Made by a program: the position numbers and the translations under genes
The notes under the pieces: model-generated
Told to the model about the DNA's origin: nothing
Databases searched by the model: none
The model's input: only the letters and a program-made list of their open reading frames with translations
Shown here: positions 1-9,294 of the stretch, one piece after another
Numbering within the stretch: position 1 is the stretch's first letter
Layout: every line of letters starts with the position of its first letter
NCBI RefSeq assembly: GCF_028690125.1
Contig: NZ_JAQVBV010000004.1
Location: 62,001-126,000, forward strand
Direction: 5' to 3'
Source: Bacteroides sp.
Lineage (GTDB): Bacteria > Bacteroidota > Bacteroidia > Bacteroidales > Bacteroidaceae
Length of the DNA stretch: 64,000 bases

Positions 1-777
1 TTATTATATGGATTGTGCCTATTGATAGGAATCGTAGCTTGTTCTACAAGTAAAAAAGGACAGAAAGACAAAGCCGAGGTTTTATGGAAAAAATATAATG
101 TCGGAACAGTTTTGTTTGAAGATAAAGCTCCGGATTCAAAAGGATCTGATATTTATCACCGGATCATACCGGATGCTGAATCTTATATTAAGGAACAGGC
201 ACGTACTGTATTGGCAACACTTTATAATTCTCCTAAAGATAGCATTGTGCCCGTATATCAGATACATTACACGTTGGAGGATATTGACGGGATTTCTGCT
301 AAAGGCGGCAATCAGGGTAATGTTAGTATTTTTTATAGCACACGTCATATTGAAAAGTCATTTGCAAACAATGATACAACCAAACTCTTCTTTGAAACTC
401 GTGGCGTACTTTTGCATGAATTGACCCATGCTTATCAGTTGGAACCACAAGGAATTGGAAATTATGGCAACAGTCGTGTATTCTGGGCATTTATAGAAGG
501 AATGGCAGATGCTGTGCGTGTGGCCAATGGAGGATTCGGGCCGGATGCTCGTCCGAAAGGAGGAAACTATATGGATGGTTATCGTACGGCAGGTTATTTC
601 TTCGTATGGATACGTGACAATAAAGATCCTGAGTTTTTGCATAAGTTCAATCGTAGTACATTGGAAGTGGTTCCTTGGTCATTCGATGGAGCTATTAAGC
701 ATGTGTTGGGCCAAGAGTATAACATTGATGAATTATGGCACGAATATCAGGTAGCAGTTGGAGATTCACAAGCATAA
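1..777 (+). CDS. Basic secretory protein family lipoprotein, metallopeptidase-like (5' partial)
   Basis: The reading frame is open from base 1, so the start codon probably lies before the window. A TTG at 13 is the first possible internal start, but hydrophobic residues precede it in frame. The visible N-terminus is a lipoprotein signal ending in the lipobox IVAC, so the protein is probably anchored in a membrane and faces the periplasm or the surface. A zinc-binding HELTH motif lies about 139 codons in, followed by an FIEGMAD segment. This arrangement is typical of the plant and bacterial basic secretory protein family (Pfam BSP), which is thought to be peptidase-like. Its substrate is unknown. 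GH92 starts 11 bp downstream on the same strand, so the two are probably co-transcribed, and the gene may belong to an N-glycan or mannan locus lying mostly upstream. Confidence 0.8.
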   Translation, partial: LLYGLCLLIGIVACSTSKKGQKDKAEVLWKKYNVGTVLFEDKAPDSKGSDIYHRIIPDAESYIKEQARTVLATLYNSPKDSIVPVYQIHYTLEDIDGISAKGGNQGNVSIFYSTRHIEKSFANNDTTKLFFETRGVLLHELTHAYQLEPQGIGNYGNSRVFWAFIEGMADAVRVANGGFGPDARPKGGNYMDGYRTAGYFFVWIRDNKDPEFLHKFNRSTLEVVPWSFDGAIKHVLGQEYNIDELWHEYQVAVGDSQA

Positions 778-788
778 AATAAATCACG

Positions 789-3116
789 ATGAAAAAAATG
801 ACAATTAAAAAGTTGTTTTTGGTTTTGTCATGCCTGGCTACTTTGCCGGGCATGGCTCAAACTGAGAAGCTGATTGAGTATGTCAATCCGTTTGTAGGAA
901 CTGATGGATATGGAAATGTTTATCCGGGAGCTCAGATTCCTTTTGGAGGAATACAGATAAGTCCGGATACAGATGCTAAATTCTATGATGCAGCATCCGG
1001 ATATAAATATAGTCATCCGACAATTATGGGATTTAGCCTGACACATTTGAGTGGCACGGGAATTCCTGATTTGGGGGATTTTTTATTTATACCGGGAACG
1101 GGGGAAATGAAATTAGAACCGGGTACTCATGAAGAACCGGATAAAGGATACCGTTCACGTTATTCACATGAACAGGAGTGTGCGTCTCCCAATTATTATG
1201 CAGTAAAACTGGATGACTATAATGTGAAGGCTGAGATGACATCGGGTTTACGTAGCGGAATCTTCCGTTTTACCTATCCAAAATCTGACAAGGCATTTAT
1301 TATGGTCGATATGAATCATACTTTATGGCAATCTTGTGAATGGTCAAATCTACGTATGATCAATGATTCGACGATTACAGGCTACAAGCTGGTGAAGGGA
1401 TGGGGACCGGAACGTCATGTCTATTTTACAGCTGTTTTTTCAAAGAAACTTACCGGACTACGTTTTGTGCAGGATAAGAAACCGGTCATTTATAACACTT
1501 CCCGTTTTCGTAGTTGTTACGAAGCGTGGGGAAAGAATTTGATGGCTTGTCTGTCTTTTGATACGGAGCAAGGAGAGGTTGTTACTGTAAAAACTTCTAT
1601 ATCTGCCGTTAGCACAGATGGAGCTATGCAGAATATAAAGGAGTTGGATGGTATGACGTTTGATGATCTGAAAACGAAAGGAGAGGAACTTTGGGAAAAG
1701 GAACTGAATAAATACACCCTTGAAGCTGATCAGAAAACCAAAGAAACATTCTATACTTCAGCTTATCATGCAGCTTTGCATCCTTTTATATTTCAAGATT
1801 CCGATGGTCGTTACCGAGGGTTGGATAAGAATATAGAAAAAGCCGAAGGATTTACAAACTATACGGTATTTTCTTTGTGGGATACTTATCGTGCACTACA
1901 TCCCTGGTTCAATTTGGTGCAACAAGATGTAAATGCGAATATTGCCAATTCTATGTTGGTCCACTATGATAAGAGTGTGGAAAAAATGTTGCCTATTTGG
2001 TCTTTTTATGGAAATGAAACCTGGTGTATGATTGGATATCATGCTGTTTCCGTATTGGCGGATATGATAGTAAAAGATGTTAAGGGATTCGATTACGAAC
2101 GGGCTTATGAGGCAATGAAAACTACGGCGATGAATCCTAATTATGACTGTTTGCCGGAATATAGTTCAATGGGTTATGTGCCTTTTGACAAAGAAGCAGA
2201 ATCAGTGTCTAAAACGTTGGAATATGCTTATGATGATTATTGCATTGCACAGGCAGCTAAAAAGTTAGGAAAGGAAGATGATTATCGTTATTTTTTGAAT
2301 CGTGCACTTTCTTACCAGACTTTGATTGATCCCGAAACAAAATATATGCGTGGACGGGATAGTAAAGGGATTTGGCGGACTCCGTTTACTCCTGTGGCGT
2401 ATCAGGGACCGGGATCAGTAAATGGTTGGGGAGATATAACAGAAGGTTTTACTTTACAGTATACCTGGTATGTCCCACAAGATGTGCAAGGATATATAAA
2501 TGAAGCAGGAAAAGAACTGTTTCGCAAGCGTCTGGACGAGCTTTTTACAGTTGAACTTCCGGATGATATTCCGGGGGCACATGATATCCAAGGACGAATT
2601 GGTGCTTATTGGCATGGCAATGAACCTTGCCATCATGTAGCTTATCTCTATAATTATTTGAAAGAGCCTTGGAAATGTCAAAAGTGGATTCGAACCATTG
2701 TAGATCGTTTTTATGGTAATACCCCGGATGCGTTGAGCGGCAATGATGATTGTGGACAGATGTCTGCATGGTATATGTTTAATTGTATCGGTTTTTATCC
2801 GATTGCTCCTTCGAGCAATATTTATAACATAGGCTCTCCTTGTGCTAAAGCAATTACTGTTCGTATGAGTAATGGTAAAATGATTGAGATGACAGCGGAT
2901 AATTGGTCACCAAAGAATGTATATGTGAAGGAGTTATATGTGAATGGTAAGAAGTATGACAAGTCATATTTGACGTATGATGATGTTCGCGATGGTGTGA
3001 AACTCCGTTTTGTTATGAGTGCCAAACCGAATTATAAACGGGCTATATCTGATGAGGCAGTTCCTCCTTCACTTTCATTGCCCGGAAAAACAATGAAATA
3101 TCAACAAAAGATATAA
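789..3116 (+). CDS. GH92 family alpha-mannosidase, secreted
   Basis: This is a 775-residue protein with a signal peptide (residues 1-23, ending GMAQ). It begins with the GH92 N-terminal signature YVNPFVGTDGYGNVYPGA. Family hallmarks follow: DITEGF near residue 552, where the Glu sits at the position expected for the general acid, HGNEPCHH near 609-616, and GNDDCGQMSAW near 640-655. GH92 enzymes are calcium-dependent, inverting exo-alpha-mannosidases. From memory the sequence closely resembles B. thetaiotaomicron BT3990, an alpha-1,2-mannosidase acting on high-mannose N-glycans; that match was not checked by search. The gene follows the metallopeptidase-like lipoprotein by 11 bp. The likely role is periplasmic trimming of mannose from host or yeast glycans. 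Confidence 0.95.
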   Translation: MKKMTIKKLFLVLSCLATLPGMAQTEKLIEYVNPFVGTDGYGNVYPGAQIPFGGIQISPDTDAKFYDAASGYKYSHPTIMGFSLTHLSGTGIPDLGDFLFIPGTGEMKLEPGTHEEPDKGYRSRYSHEQECASPNYYAVKLDDYNVKAEMTSGLRSGIFRFTYPKSDKAFIMVDMNHTLWQSCEWSNLRMINDSTITGYKLVKGWGPERHVYFTAVFSKKLTGLRFVQDKKPVIYNTSRFRSCYEAWGKNLMACLSFDTEQGEVVTVKTSISAVSTDGAMQNIKELDGMTFDDLKTKGEELWEKELNKYTLEADQKTKETFYTSAYHAALHPFIFQDSDGRYRGLDKNIEKAEGFTNYTVFSLWDTYRALHPWFNLVQQDVNANIANSMLVHYDKSVEKMLPIWSFYGNETWCMIGYHAVSVLADMIVKDVKGFDYERAYEAMKTTAMNPNYDCLPEYSSMGYVPFDKEAESVSKTLEYAYDDYCIAQAAKKLGKEDDYRYFLNRALSYQTLIDPETKYMRGRDSKGIWRTPFTPVAYQGPGSVNGWGDITEGFTLQYTWYVPQDVQGYINEAGKELFRKRLDELFTVELPDDIPGAHDIQGRIGAYWHGNEPCHHVAYLYNYLKEPWKCQKWIRTIVDRFYGNTPDALSGNDDCGQMSAWYMFNCIGFYPIAPSSNIYNIGSPCAKAITVRMSNGKMIEMTADNWSPKNVYVKELYVNGKKYDKSYLTYDDVRDGVKLRFVMSAKPNYKRAISDEAVPPSLSLPGKTMKYQQKI

Positions 3117-3201
3117 AACAGATATTAATTTTAAAATGTCTATAGTCTCTTGTATATGGAGGTATTGAAGTCTCTACGGATGGATAGATAAAATAACAAA
3201 A

Positions 3202-3420
3202 ATGATTATGGCAAGAAAGCAAATGATTTTATTCATAGCTTTCTTGTCTTCATCACCAATCTTCTCTAAAGACTTTTAAGTGAATGTTTTTGGCTGAAGA
3301 AATAGTCTTGTAGTGAAGCAAGAAAGTGACAAAGTTGTGGAGAATACTTATTTATTGAAAGTGAGATCTTGTAACAAAGAATCAGAACAGAATTTATTAA
3401 ATGAGATGATTATAATATGA
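3202..3420 (+). pseudogene. Decayed small secreted-protein gene
   Basis: An ATG at 3202 opens a frame whose first 25 codons read like a signal peptide (basic start, then MILFIAFLSSSPIFS). The frame then meets a TAA at 3277 and a TGA at 3295. It continues with protein-like composition (RNSLVVKQESDKVVENTYLL) to a TGA at 3418. This looks like a small exported protein that has been inactivated, but chance open sequence is possible. I cannot assign a family. It fills most of the 360-bp gap between GH92 and the next gene. Confidence 0.35.
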
Positions 3421-3536
3421 AATGTTTCAGAAAAGGATAAAATAGTCTCATTTTTATCCTTCTTACTATCATTTGTTTGTGTATTTTTTCTTTGTTGTTT
3501 AAAAATAGTTATATTTGGACCACAAATCTTATTGAG

Positions 3537-6263
3537 ATGAAAAACAGAAAACTATTCTTAATTCTTGTAGTTTGCAATCTGCTAGCTACAATCGTAGTTG
3601 GGCAAGAGCTTCCAACTCAAGGTGGTATATTTGAACAGTATATGAAGCAGGCACAGACTTTTGCTTCGAACTATCCACGTGAAAAAGCTTATCTGCATTT
3701 TGATAATACAAGTTACTATATAGGTGACACCATTTGGTTTAAGGCTTATGTAACTCTTGCAGAACAGCCAACATTTAGTACAATAAGTCGTCCATTGTAT
3801 ATAGAATTGATAGATCAAGCCGGTCATATCAGAGACAAGCAAATTATAAAACTCTCTCAAGGACAAGGAAGCGGACAGATAGCTCTTCCTAAGTCGCTAT
3901 TATCCGGTTACTATGAAATACGGGCTTATACCCGTTGGATGTTGGGATTTAGTGCTCAGCAATATTTTTCGCGTACTTTTCCGATATACCAATTGGCAAG
4001 AGGTGATCAGTCGGAACGAACTATCACTAATTATGATTTGAGTACATCTATGGATCAACGTCCCGAGATAACTAAAAAGAAATTAGAAATAGGTTTCTTT
4101 CCTGAGGGTGGACAACTAGTTGAGGGAATAGAATCCCGTGTTGCTTTTAAAGTAGAAAGCAATCGCGACGGAGACATTCAATTGTCCGGAGCGCTTTATT
4201 CCGCCGATGGTAAGGAACTTACAAAAATAGAAACCATGCACGACGGCATGGGGTATTTTAATTATACTCCTACTTCTTTGCCGGCTACTGCTAAAGTAAA
4301 TTATCAAGGAAATGAATATAAGTTTGAACTTCCGAAAGCACTTCCTTCAGGCTATGTAATGAAGGTAGATAATACATCAGGAGTTCTTTTGGTCAATGTT
4401 TTCTGTAATGCAAAAACAGCTCAGGATTCTTTGGCTGTTTATATCAGCCATGCCGGCAGACCTTATGCTTATAAGGCAATAGATTGCTGTGCAGATGCAC
4501 CTCAACAGATGAATATGCGTTCTCGTGACTTGCCTTCCGGTGTTATCCAGGTTAGTCTGATCAACCGTGCAGGACATACATTATGTGAACGTTTTACTTT
4601 TTCTCTTCCTAAGTCGCCTTTAAAGATATCCGCTTCCGGATTGAAAAAAGTATATGAACCGTATGCACCTATTCGTTGTGAATTGCAGCTAAAAGATCCG
4701 GTAGGTAACCCTCTAGTGGGTAATTTGTCTGTCAGTGTACGAGATGCATTGCGCTCTGATTACTTGGAGTATGATAATAATCTATTTACCGATCTTTTGT
4801 TTACCTCCGATTTGAAAGGTTATATTCATCAACCGGGTTATTATTTAGCTAACATGAATCCTAAAAAACTGGAAGAACTGGATGTATTGATGCTTGTACA
4901 TGGATGGCGTAAATATGATATGGAACAAATTATTGGGGTTACTCCTTACACGCCACTTCAAAACCCCGAAACTCAGTTGGTTTTGAATGGTCAGATAAAA
5001 TCGTCTATTCTAAAGAATGAATTGAAAAATATCGGTCTTAGTGTAATGATTAAGAGGGATGAAGGTATCATTACCGGGCAAACTGTAACCGATGAGAATG
5101 GACGCTTTTCTATTCCTATGGAAGATTTTGAAGGAAGCGAAGAAGCTTTATTCCAGACACGCAGATTGAATAAAAATCGTAATAAAGATGCTTCTATTAT
5201 GATTGATCGTAATTTCTCTCCTAAAATACGTCCTCTTGATTATTTAGAATCTCATCCGGAATGGAAAGATTTGGATCAATGGAAACAAGAAGTTGATAAT
5301 TTCGATTCTCTCTTTCTGGATTCTCTTCGTAGGGTAGAAAGTGATTTCTTGCTGGATGAAGTTGTCATCAAAAGTAAAAAGCGCAAAGGCTATATGGATA
5401 CGAAAATCAATGAAAAGAGTATAGATGCTTACTATGATGTACGTCAGACTGTTGATTTATTGCGTGACGAGGGAAAATTTGTTAGTTCGATTCCTGAATT
5501 CTTAGAAATGCAAAGCTCGCAATTTCTCTGGGACAAGAGGGACGATTCATATACTTATCGTTTGAAACCGATAAAGTTTATTTTAAATGGTAAACTTCTG
5601 TCACGTATTGAAGAAAGGATGATGCTGACGGAGATTGACGGTTTGGCCTCGATGATTATCTGTAAAGGAAATCAGGCTATTCGTGATGAGATTCTTCAAA
5701 ACTCAAGTTTGTCCGGTGTTAATGAAGTACTGGACCTTAGTACTACTGATGATGGCAACTTGACAGATATGAATGCAACTGATAATAGTAGTAATACAAG
5801 TTCTTTGTCTACGAATAACGGTACAAGTACTCCCAGTAATAGTAATACTTTAAATACCAATAAGAAATTGGACATGACTAATTTGGACGAATTTATATTT
5901 GTCTATCTGATTCCTCTTCCGCGTCATGATGTTATGAATAAGAACGAGACTGCTGCTTGGGGAACTCGTAAGACTATTATACAAGGTTATACACCTATGT
6001 TAGAATGTTATTCTCCTTCTTATCCGCAAAAGCAAATCTACATGGATAGAGTTGATAGGAGACGTACTCTTTATTGGAACCCTACTGTGCAAACAGATGC
6101 AGATGGAAAAGTGGTCATTGAATGTTATAATAATCAATATTCCACTCCTTTGGTTATTCAGGCAGAAACTCTGATTGAAGGTCGGATTGGAAGTTTAACT
6201 TATTCAACGATTCCTGTATTAGAGCAGGCTCCTGTATTAGAGCAAGCTCCTGTATCAGAATAA
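3537..6263 (+). CDS. Large secreted macroglobulin (MG2)-like protein with carboxypeptidase-regulatory-like domain
   Basis: I chose the ATG at 3537 (908 residues) over the open frame from 3477 because it gives a clean signal peptide (MKNRKLFLILVVCNLLATIVVGQ). Residues about 35-150 carry the sequence EKAYLHFDNTSYYIGDTIWF, typical of the MG2-like domain in Bacteroidetes proteins of about 900 residues that are often annotated beside TonB receptors. A carboxypeptidase-regulatory-like region lies around 480-540, and a plug-like remnant without a recognisable 22-strand barrel follows. Near residues 735-785 there is a linker rich in Ser, Thr, Asn and Asp. The C-terminus ends in a short tandem peptide repeat of PVLEQA type. 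The function is unknown, and it is not a complete TonB receptor. It follows GH92 on the same strand but after a 420-bp gap, so it may be transcribed separately. A TATATTTG at 3510-3517 could be its -7 box. Confidence 0.7.
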   Translation: MKNRKLFLILVVCNLLATIVVGQELPTQGGIFEQYMKQAQTFASNYPREKAYLHFDNTSYYIGDTIWFKAYVTLAEQPTFSTISRPLYIELIDQAGHIRDKQIIKLSQGQGSGQIALPKSLLSGYYEIRAYTRWMLGFSAQQYFSRTFPIYQLARGDQSERTITNYDLSTSMDQRPEITKKKLEIGFFPEGGQLVEGIESRVAFKVESNRDGDIQLSGALYSADGKELTKIETMHDGMGYFNYTPTSLPATAKVNYQGNEYKFELPKALPSGYVMKVDNTSGVLLVNVFCNAKTAQDSLAVYISHAGRPYAYKAIDCCADAPQQMNMRSRDLPSGVIQVSLINRAGHTLCERFTFSLPKSPLKISASGLKKVYEPYAPIRCELQLKDPVGNPLVGNLSVSVRDALRSDYLEYDNNLFTDLLFTSDLKGYIHQPGYYLANMNPKKLEELDVLMLVHGWRKYDMEQIIGVTPYTPLQNPETQLVLNGQIKSSILKNELKNIGLSVMIKRDEGIITGQTVTDENGRFSIPMEDFEGSEEALFQTRRLNKNRNKDASIMIDRNFSPKIRPLDYLESHPEWKDLDQWKQEVDNFDSLFLDSLRRVESDFLLDEVVIKSKKRKGYMDTKINEKSIDAYYDVRQTVDLLRDEGKFVSSIPEFLEMQSSQFLWDKRDDSYTYRLKPIKFILNGKLLSRIEERMMLTEIDGLASMIICKGNQAIRDEILQNSSLSGVNEVLDLSTTDDGNLTDMNATDNSSNTSSLSTNNGTSTPSNSNTLNTNKKLDMTNLDEFIFVYLIPLPRHDVMNKNETAAWGTRKTIIQGYTPMLECYSPSYPQKQIYMDRVDRRRTLYWNPTVQTDADGKVVIECYNNQYSTPLVIQAETLIEGRIGSLTYSTIPVLEQAPVLEQAPVSE

Positions 6264-6288
6264 AAATAGGTAACTATTCAGGTAGATT

Positions 6289-6311
6289 GCTATTTGGCAT
6301 ACCCGAATAGC
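6289..6311. terminator. Hairpin after the macroglobulin-like gene
   Basis: Nine paired bases (one G-T pair) surround a 5-base loop 25 bp after the stop codon. There is no T run, so it is either a weak terminator or an mRNA-stabilising hairpin. A possible promoter for the next gene overlaps it: TTTG at 6293-6296 and TAATTTTG at 6320-6327, 23 bp apart, which is slightly wide for the Bacteroides consensus. Confidence 0.35.
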
Positions 6312-6370
6312 TTGATCAATAATTTTGAAAACGAATGTTAGTTTATATAATAATTTAAATTTTTTGTAAT

Positions 6371-7369
6371 ATGAAGTATAGAAATATTTTTCTTTCTATA
6401 GTATTAGGTTGTTCTACTTCTCTCTGTGCCCAAAAAGCTTCTACTCCAAAGGAAACGAGCGGTAATCCTCTTTTTCAGGGATGGTATGCTGACCCGGAGG
6501 GGATTGTGTTTAATAATGAATATTGGATTTATCCCACATATTCTGCTCCTTATGATGATCAGATATTTATGGATGCCTTCTCATCCACTGATTTGGTACA
6601 TTGGAAGAAGCATCCCAGAGTAATTGAAAAAGAGAATATCAGTTGGTTACGTCGCGCATTATGGGCTCCGGCAATCGTTCAGGAAAATGGAAAATACTAT
6701 TTATTCTTTGGGGCTAATGACATCCAGAACAATAATGAACTGGGAGGAATTGGAGTCGCTGTAGCCGATAATCCGGCAGGCCCTTTTAAAGATGCGTTGG
6801 GTAAACCGTTGATTGATAAAATTATTAATGGAGCGCAGCCTATCGACCAGTTTGTATTTAAAGATGATGATGGTCAGTATTATATGTACTATGGAGGATG
6901 GAGACACTGTAATATGGTAAAGATGGCTCCGGATTTATTGAGTATAGTTCCTTTTGAAGATGGAACTATGTATAAGGAAGTAACCCCCGAAAATTATGTG
7001 GAAGGTCCGTTTATGTTGAAACGAAAAGGAAAATACTATTTCATGTGGTCTGAAGGCGGATGGGGTGGTCCCGATTATTCTGTGGCATATGCTATTGCAG
7101 ATTCTCCTTTCGGTCCATTCAAGAGAGTTGGAAAGATTTTGGAGCAAGACCTTTCTGTAGCTACCGGAGCCGGTCACCATTCTTTGGTAAAAGGTAAGGG
7201 AAAAGATGAATGGTACATCATTTATCACCGTCGTCCGCTAGGAGAAACAGCAGCTAATAGTCGTGCAACCTGCATTGACCGCATCTATTTTGATAAAGAT
7301 GGTTATATAAAGCCAGTAAAGATGACTTTCGAAGGAGTAAAAGCTAGTCCTCTTAAAAAGTCTCGTTAA
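6371..7369 (+). CDS. GH43-like family glycoside hydrolase (five-bladed beta-propeller), secreted
   Basis: This 332-residue protein has a signal sequence (about 1-21). The motif VLGCS could alternatively be a lipobox. The GH43 catalytic triad is visible in its usual spacing: Asp41 in YADPEG (base), Asp159 in PIDQFVF (pKa modulator) and Glu211 in VEGPFM (acid). The repeated Y-x-hydrophobic blades (KYYLFFGAND, QYYMYYGG, KYYFMWSEGG) fit a five-bladed propeller. GH43 enzymes are usually arabinofuranosidases, xylosidases or galactosidases; the substrate here cannot be read from the sequence. There is no accessory C-terminal domain, which matches the compact members of the family. It converges with the response regulator gene, with stop codons 29 bp apart. 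Confidence 0.88.
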   Translation: MKYRNIFLSIVLGCSTSLCAQKASTPKETSGNPLFQGWYADPEGIVFNNEYWIYPTYSAPYDDQIFMDAFSSTDLVHWKKHPRVIEKENISWLRRALWAPAIVQENGKYYLFFGANDIQNNNELGGIGVAVADNPAGPFKDALGKPLIDKIINGAQPIDQFVFKDDDGQYYMYYGGWRHCNMVKMAPDLLSIVPFEDGTMYKEVTPENYVEGPFMLKRKGKYYFMWSEGGWGGPDYSVAYAIADSPFGPFKRVGKILEQDLSVATGAGHHSLVKGKGKDEWYIIYHRRPLGETAANSRATCIDRIYFDKDGYIKPVKMTFEGVKASPLKKSR

Positions 7370-7387
7370 TTTGATATTATAACTTAT

Positions 7388-7421
7388 AGGAGTGGTACTT
7401 ATTTTCTTGAGAACCACTCCT
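7388..7421. terminator. Convergent hairpin overlapping the response-regulator 3' end
   Basis: A perfect 9-bp inverted repeat (AGGAGTGGT / ACCACTCCT) lies between the converging GH43 and LytTR genes. Its right arm is inside the last codons of the regulator. No T run follows on either strand, so the terminator role is tentative. Confidence 0.4.
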
Positions 7422-8187
7422 TAAATTCTGCCACTCTTGCCTTACTGACTAATATCTTTTCTTGATTTCCCGAATATCGCAGATTGATAGATAACCGGCT
7501 GTTGAACCATAAATCAATATCTTTAATTGCTTCTCTTGAAACCAGATATTGTCGATTTGCCCTGAAGAATAGTGCCGGATTTAAACAATCGGTAAGTTCA
7601 TCCAATGTCTGCGGAAAATAGTGTTCCGTTCCATCTGCCAACACAGCTTTTACCTGGCAATCTTTGATATAAAACAATTGTATCATGTCTACGCAAATAG
7701 GCAATAACTTATCTCCTTTCAGAGGAATGAGAAAATGAGTTTTATAGTTTTCTTGTTTTTTGAGGGAATGAATTAATTGCAGTAACTCATTGTCATGCAT
7801 TTGTGAGTCATCTTCATTTTTTACAGGAAAATCCTGCAAACTTTCTAACTTTTCAAAAGCGTGTTCTACATCTTCTTTGCAGATAGGTTTTAACAGGTAG
7901 TCAATGCTGTTTACTTTGAATGCGCGTAAAGCATACTCGTCATAAGCCGTAGTGAATATGATTGGACACGTAATATGGATGTGCTCGAATATTTCAAAGG
8001 CGGAACCGTCTGCCAGATGAATATCCATGAATACCAGTTCGGGCATTGGATTACTATTGAACCATTCGATAGTTCCTTCGATGCTATCCAACACTGTGAT
8101 AACTTCCGCGTCCGGTTTTACTTCGTTGAGTAGTGAAGCAAGGTTGCGTACGGCTGCTTTTTCGTCTTCAATAATGGCTGTTTTCAT
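7399..8187 (-). CDS. LytTR-family response regulator
   Basis: This 262-residue protein has a receiver domain at about 1-115, with the acidic pocket at Glu7-Asp8, the phospho-acceptor Asp55 in VFMDIHL and the conserved Lys in YLLKP. A LytTR DNA-binding domain follows at about 150-260 (ALFFRANRQYLVSREAI is typical). LytTR proteins bind direct repeats and are activated by LytS-type kinases, and one such kinase is encoded 15 bp upstream in the same operon. Given the position after an RND pump and its adaptor, the pair probably senses an envelope stress or substrate and controls the efflux genes. That is inference from context. Confidence 0.93.
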   Translation of the reverse strand: MKTAIIEDEKAAVRNLASLLNEVKPDAEVITVLDSIEGTIEWFNSNPMPELVFMDIHLADGSAFEIFEHIHITCPIIFTTAYDEYALRAFKVNSIDYLLKPICKEDVEHAFEKLESLQDFPVKNEDDSQMHDNELLQLIHSLKKQENYKTHFLIPLKGDKLLPICVDMIQLFYIKDCQVKAVLADGTEHYFPQTLDELTDCLNPALFFRANRQYLVSREAIKDIDLWFNSRLSINLRYSGNQEKILVSKARVAEFKEWFSRK

Positions 8188-8202
8188 AGGCTTTCTTTCG
8201 AA

Positions 8203-9267
8203 TCAAGATTGTAGATTCTTACAGATAAGAGGAATGCGTATGGTGAACTCCTTATCCTCTGTGATTTGAATATCCTGCTTGAATAAAAGGTGGTACCGTT
8301 TGGCTAGATTTACCAAACCGATACCTGTACCGGGAGTAGCAGTCCATTTGGGCTGTATAGCGTTGCTTACAGACAAGTATCCTTCGTTATCCGTAGTGAT
8401 GTGGATGGTCAGAGGCTTACGATTGCTGATTTCATTATGTTTAACTGCGTTTTCGATTAATACTTGTACCGCCATTGGAGGAAGAAGATAGTTTTCCAAA
8501 GCCTTATTTATCTGAATATCAAATTGCAAATTGTTTTCAAACCGCATCTTTAGCAAGAATATATATGCAGAGGCAAAGTCCATTTCTTCCCGGAGAGTGA
8601 CACTTTGCGAATCGCTACTTTGCAATGTATATCGTAATACGCGTGAAAGTTCTTGAATATAGTCTTGTGCTTTACCTTGATTTTCGCGAACCAACGACTG
8701 TAAAGTATTCAAGGAGTTGAACAGCATATGCGGATTAAGCTGGTTTTTCAATACTTCATATTGATTGCGGAGGTTTTCTGCTTGCAATTGCTCGTTCTCT
8801 ATTGATACAAATTGCTGGCGACGAATAAGGTAAATAATGTAGCAACTGCTGGTCACGAGACAGGAAATGATAAAGTCACGTAAAGGATGCAGGTAATGAT
8901 GTACCATTGCGTCGATGGCGGGAATATTCAAGGTATTGTGCATGAATACAAAGACCTGTCCCAACAGATTATTCAGCACCCAGGTCAGGACGAAGGAAAG
9001 AATAATCTTCGTCCCTGTTATTTTGATAGATGCTTGGTTGAAATGAAACAAGCGCGTATTGATAGCAAAGAGCAACAGTAATGAGAGGAAAGTGAACCAG
9101 ACCTCATTTACTACGTCAATAAACCTCATTCCCGGGAAAAGTGAGTGACTCTCGAAGCGGTCGAAGAGAGAGACTAATTCCGGGAAATGGATAAGTACAG
9201 CCACCACTGTGGAGATGATGACTGTAGCCAGTAGATACTTATCTTTTATGATGGTCTTTACTATCAT
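8203..9267 (-). CDS. LytS-type sensor histidine kinase (His_kinase family)
   Basis: This 354-residue protein has four predicted membrane helices in the first ~150 residues (around 12-28, 55-75, 88-110 and 130-148), a coiled linker, and a His_kinase core with the phospho-acceptor His180 in QLNPHMLFNSLN. The ATPase part shows the N box VLIENAVKHN and the G box GTGIGLVNL. There is no separate periplasmic sensor domain, so it probably senses within or at the membrane. Its stop lies 15 bp before the partner regulator, and its start is 27 bp after the adaptor gene, which makes it the third gene of the efflux operon. A TATCTTTG on the - strand (9271-9278) could give an internal promoter. Confidence 0.93.
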   Translation of the reverse strand: MIVKTIIKDKYLLATVIISTVVAVLIHFPELVSLFDRFESHSLFPGMRFIDVVNEVWFTFLSLLLLFAINTRLFHFNQASIKITGTKIILSFVLTWVLNNLLGQVFVFMHNTLNIPAIDAMVHHYLHPLRDFIISCLVTSSCYIIYLIRRQQFVSIENEQLQAENLRNQYEVLKNQLNPHMLFNSLNTLQSLVRENQGKAQDYIQELSRVLRYTLQSSDSQSVTLREEMDFASAYIFLLKMRFENNLQFDIQINKALENYLLPPMAVQVLIENAVKHNEISNRKPLTIHITTDNEGYLSVSNAIQPKWTATPGTGIGLVNLAKRYHLLFKQDIQITEDKEFTIRIPLICKNLQS

Positions 9268-9294
9268 TGTGCAAAGATAGTTGTTAATTACGAA

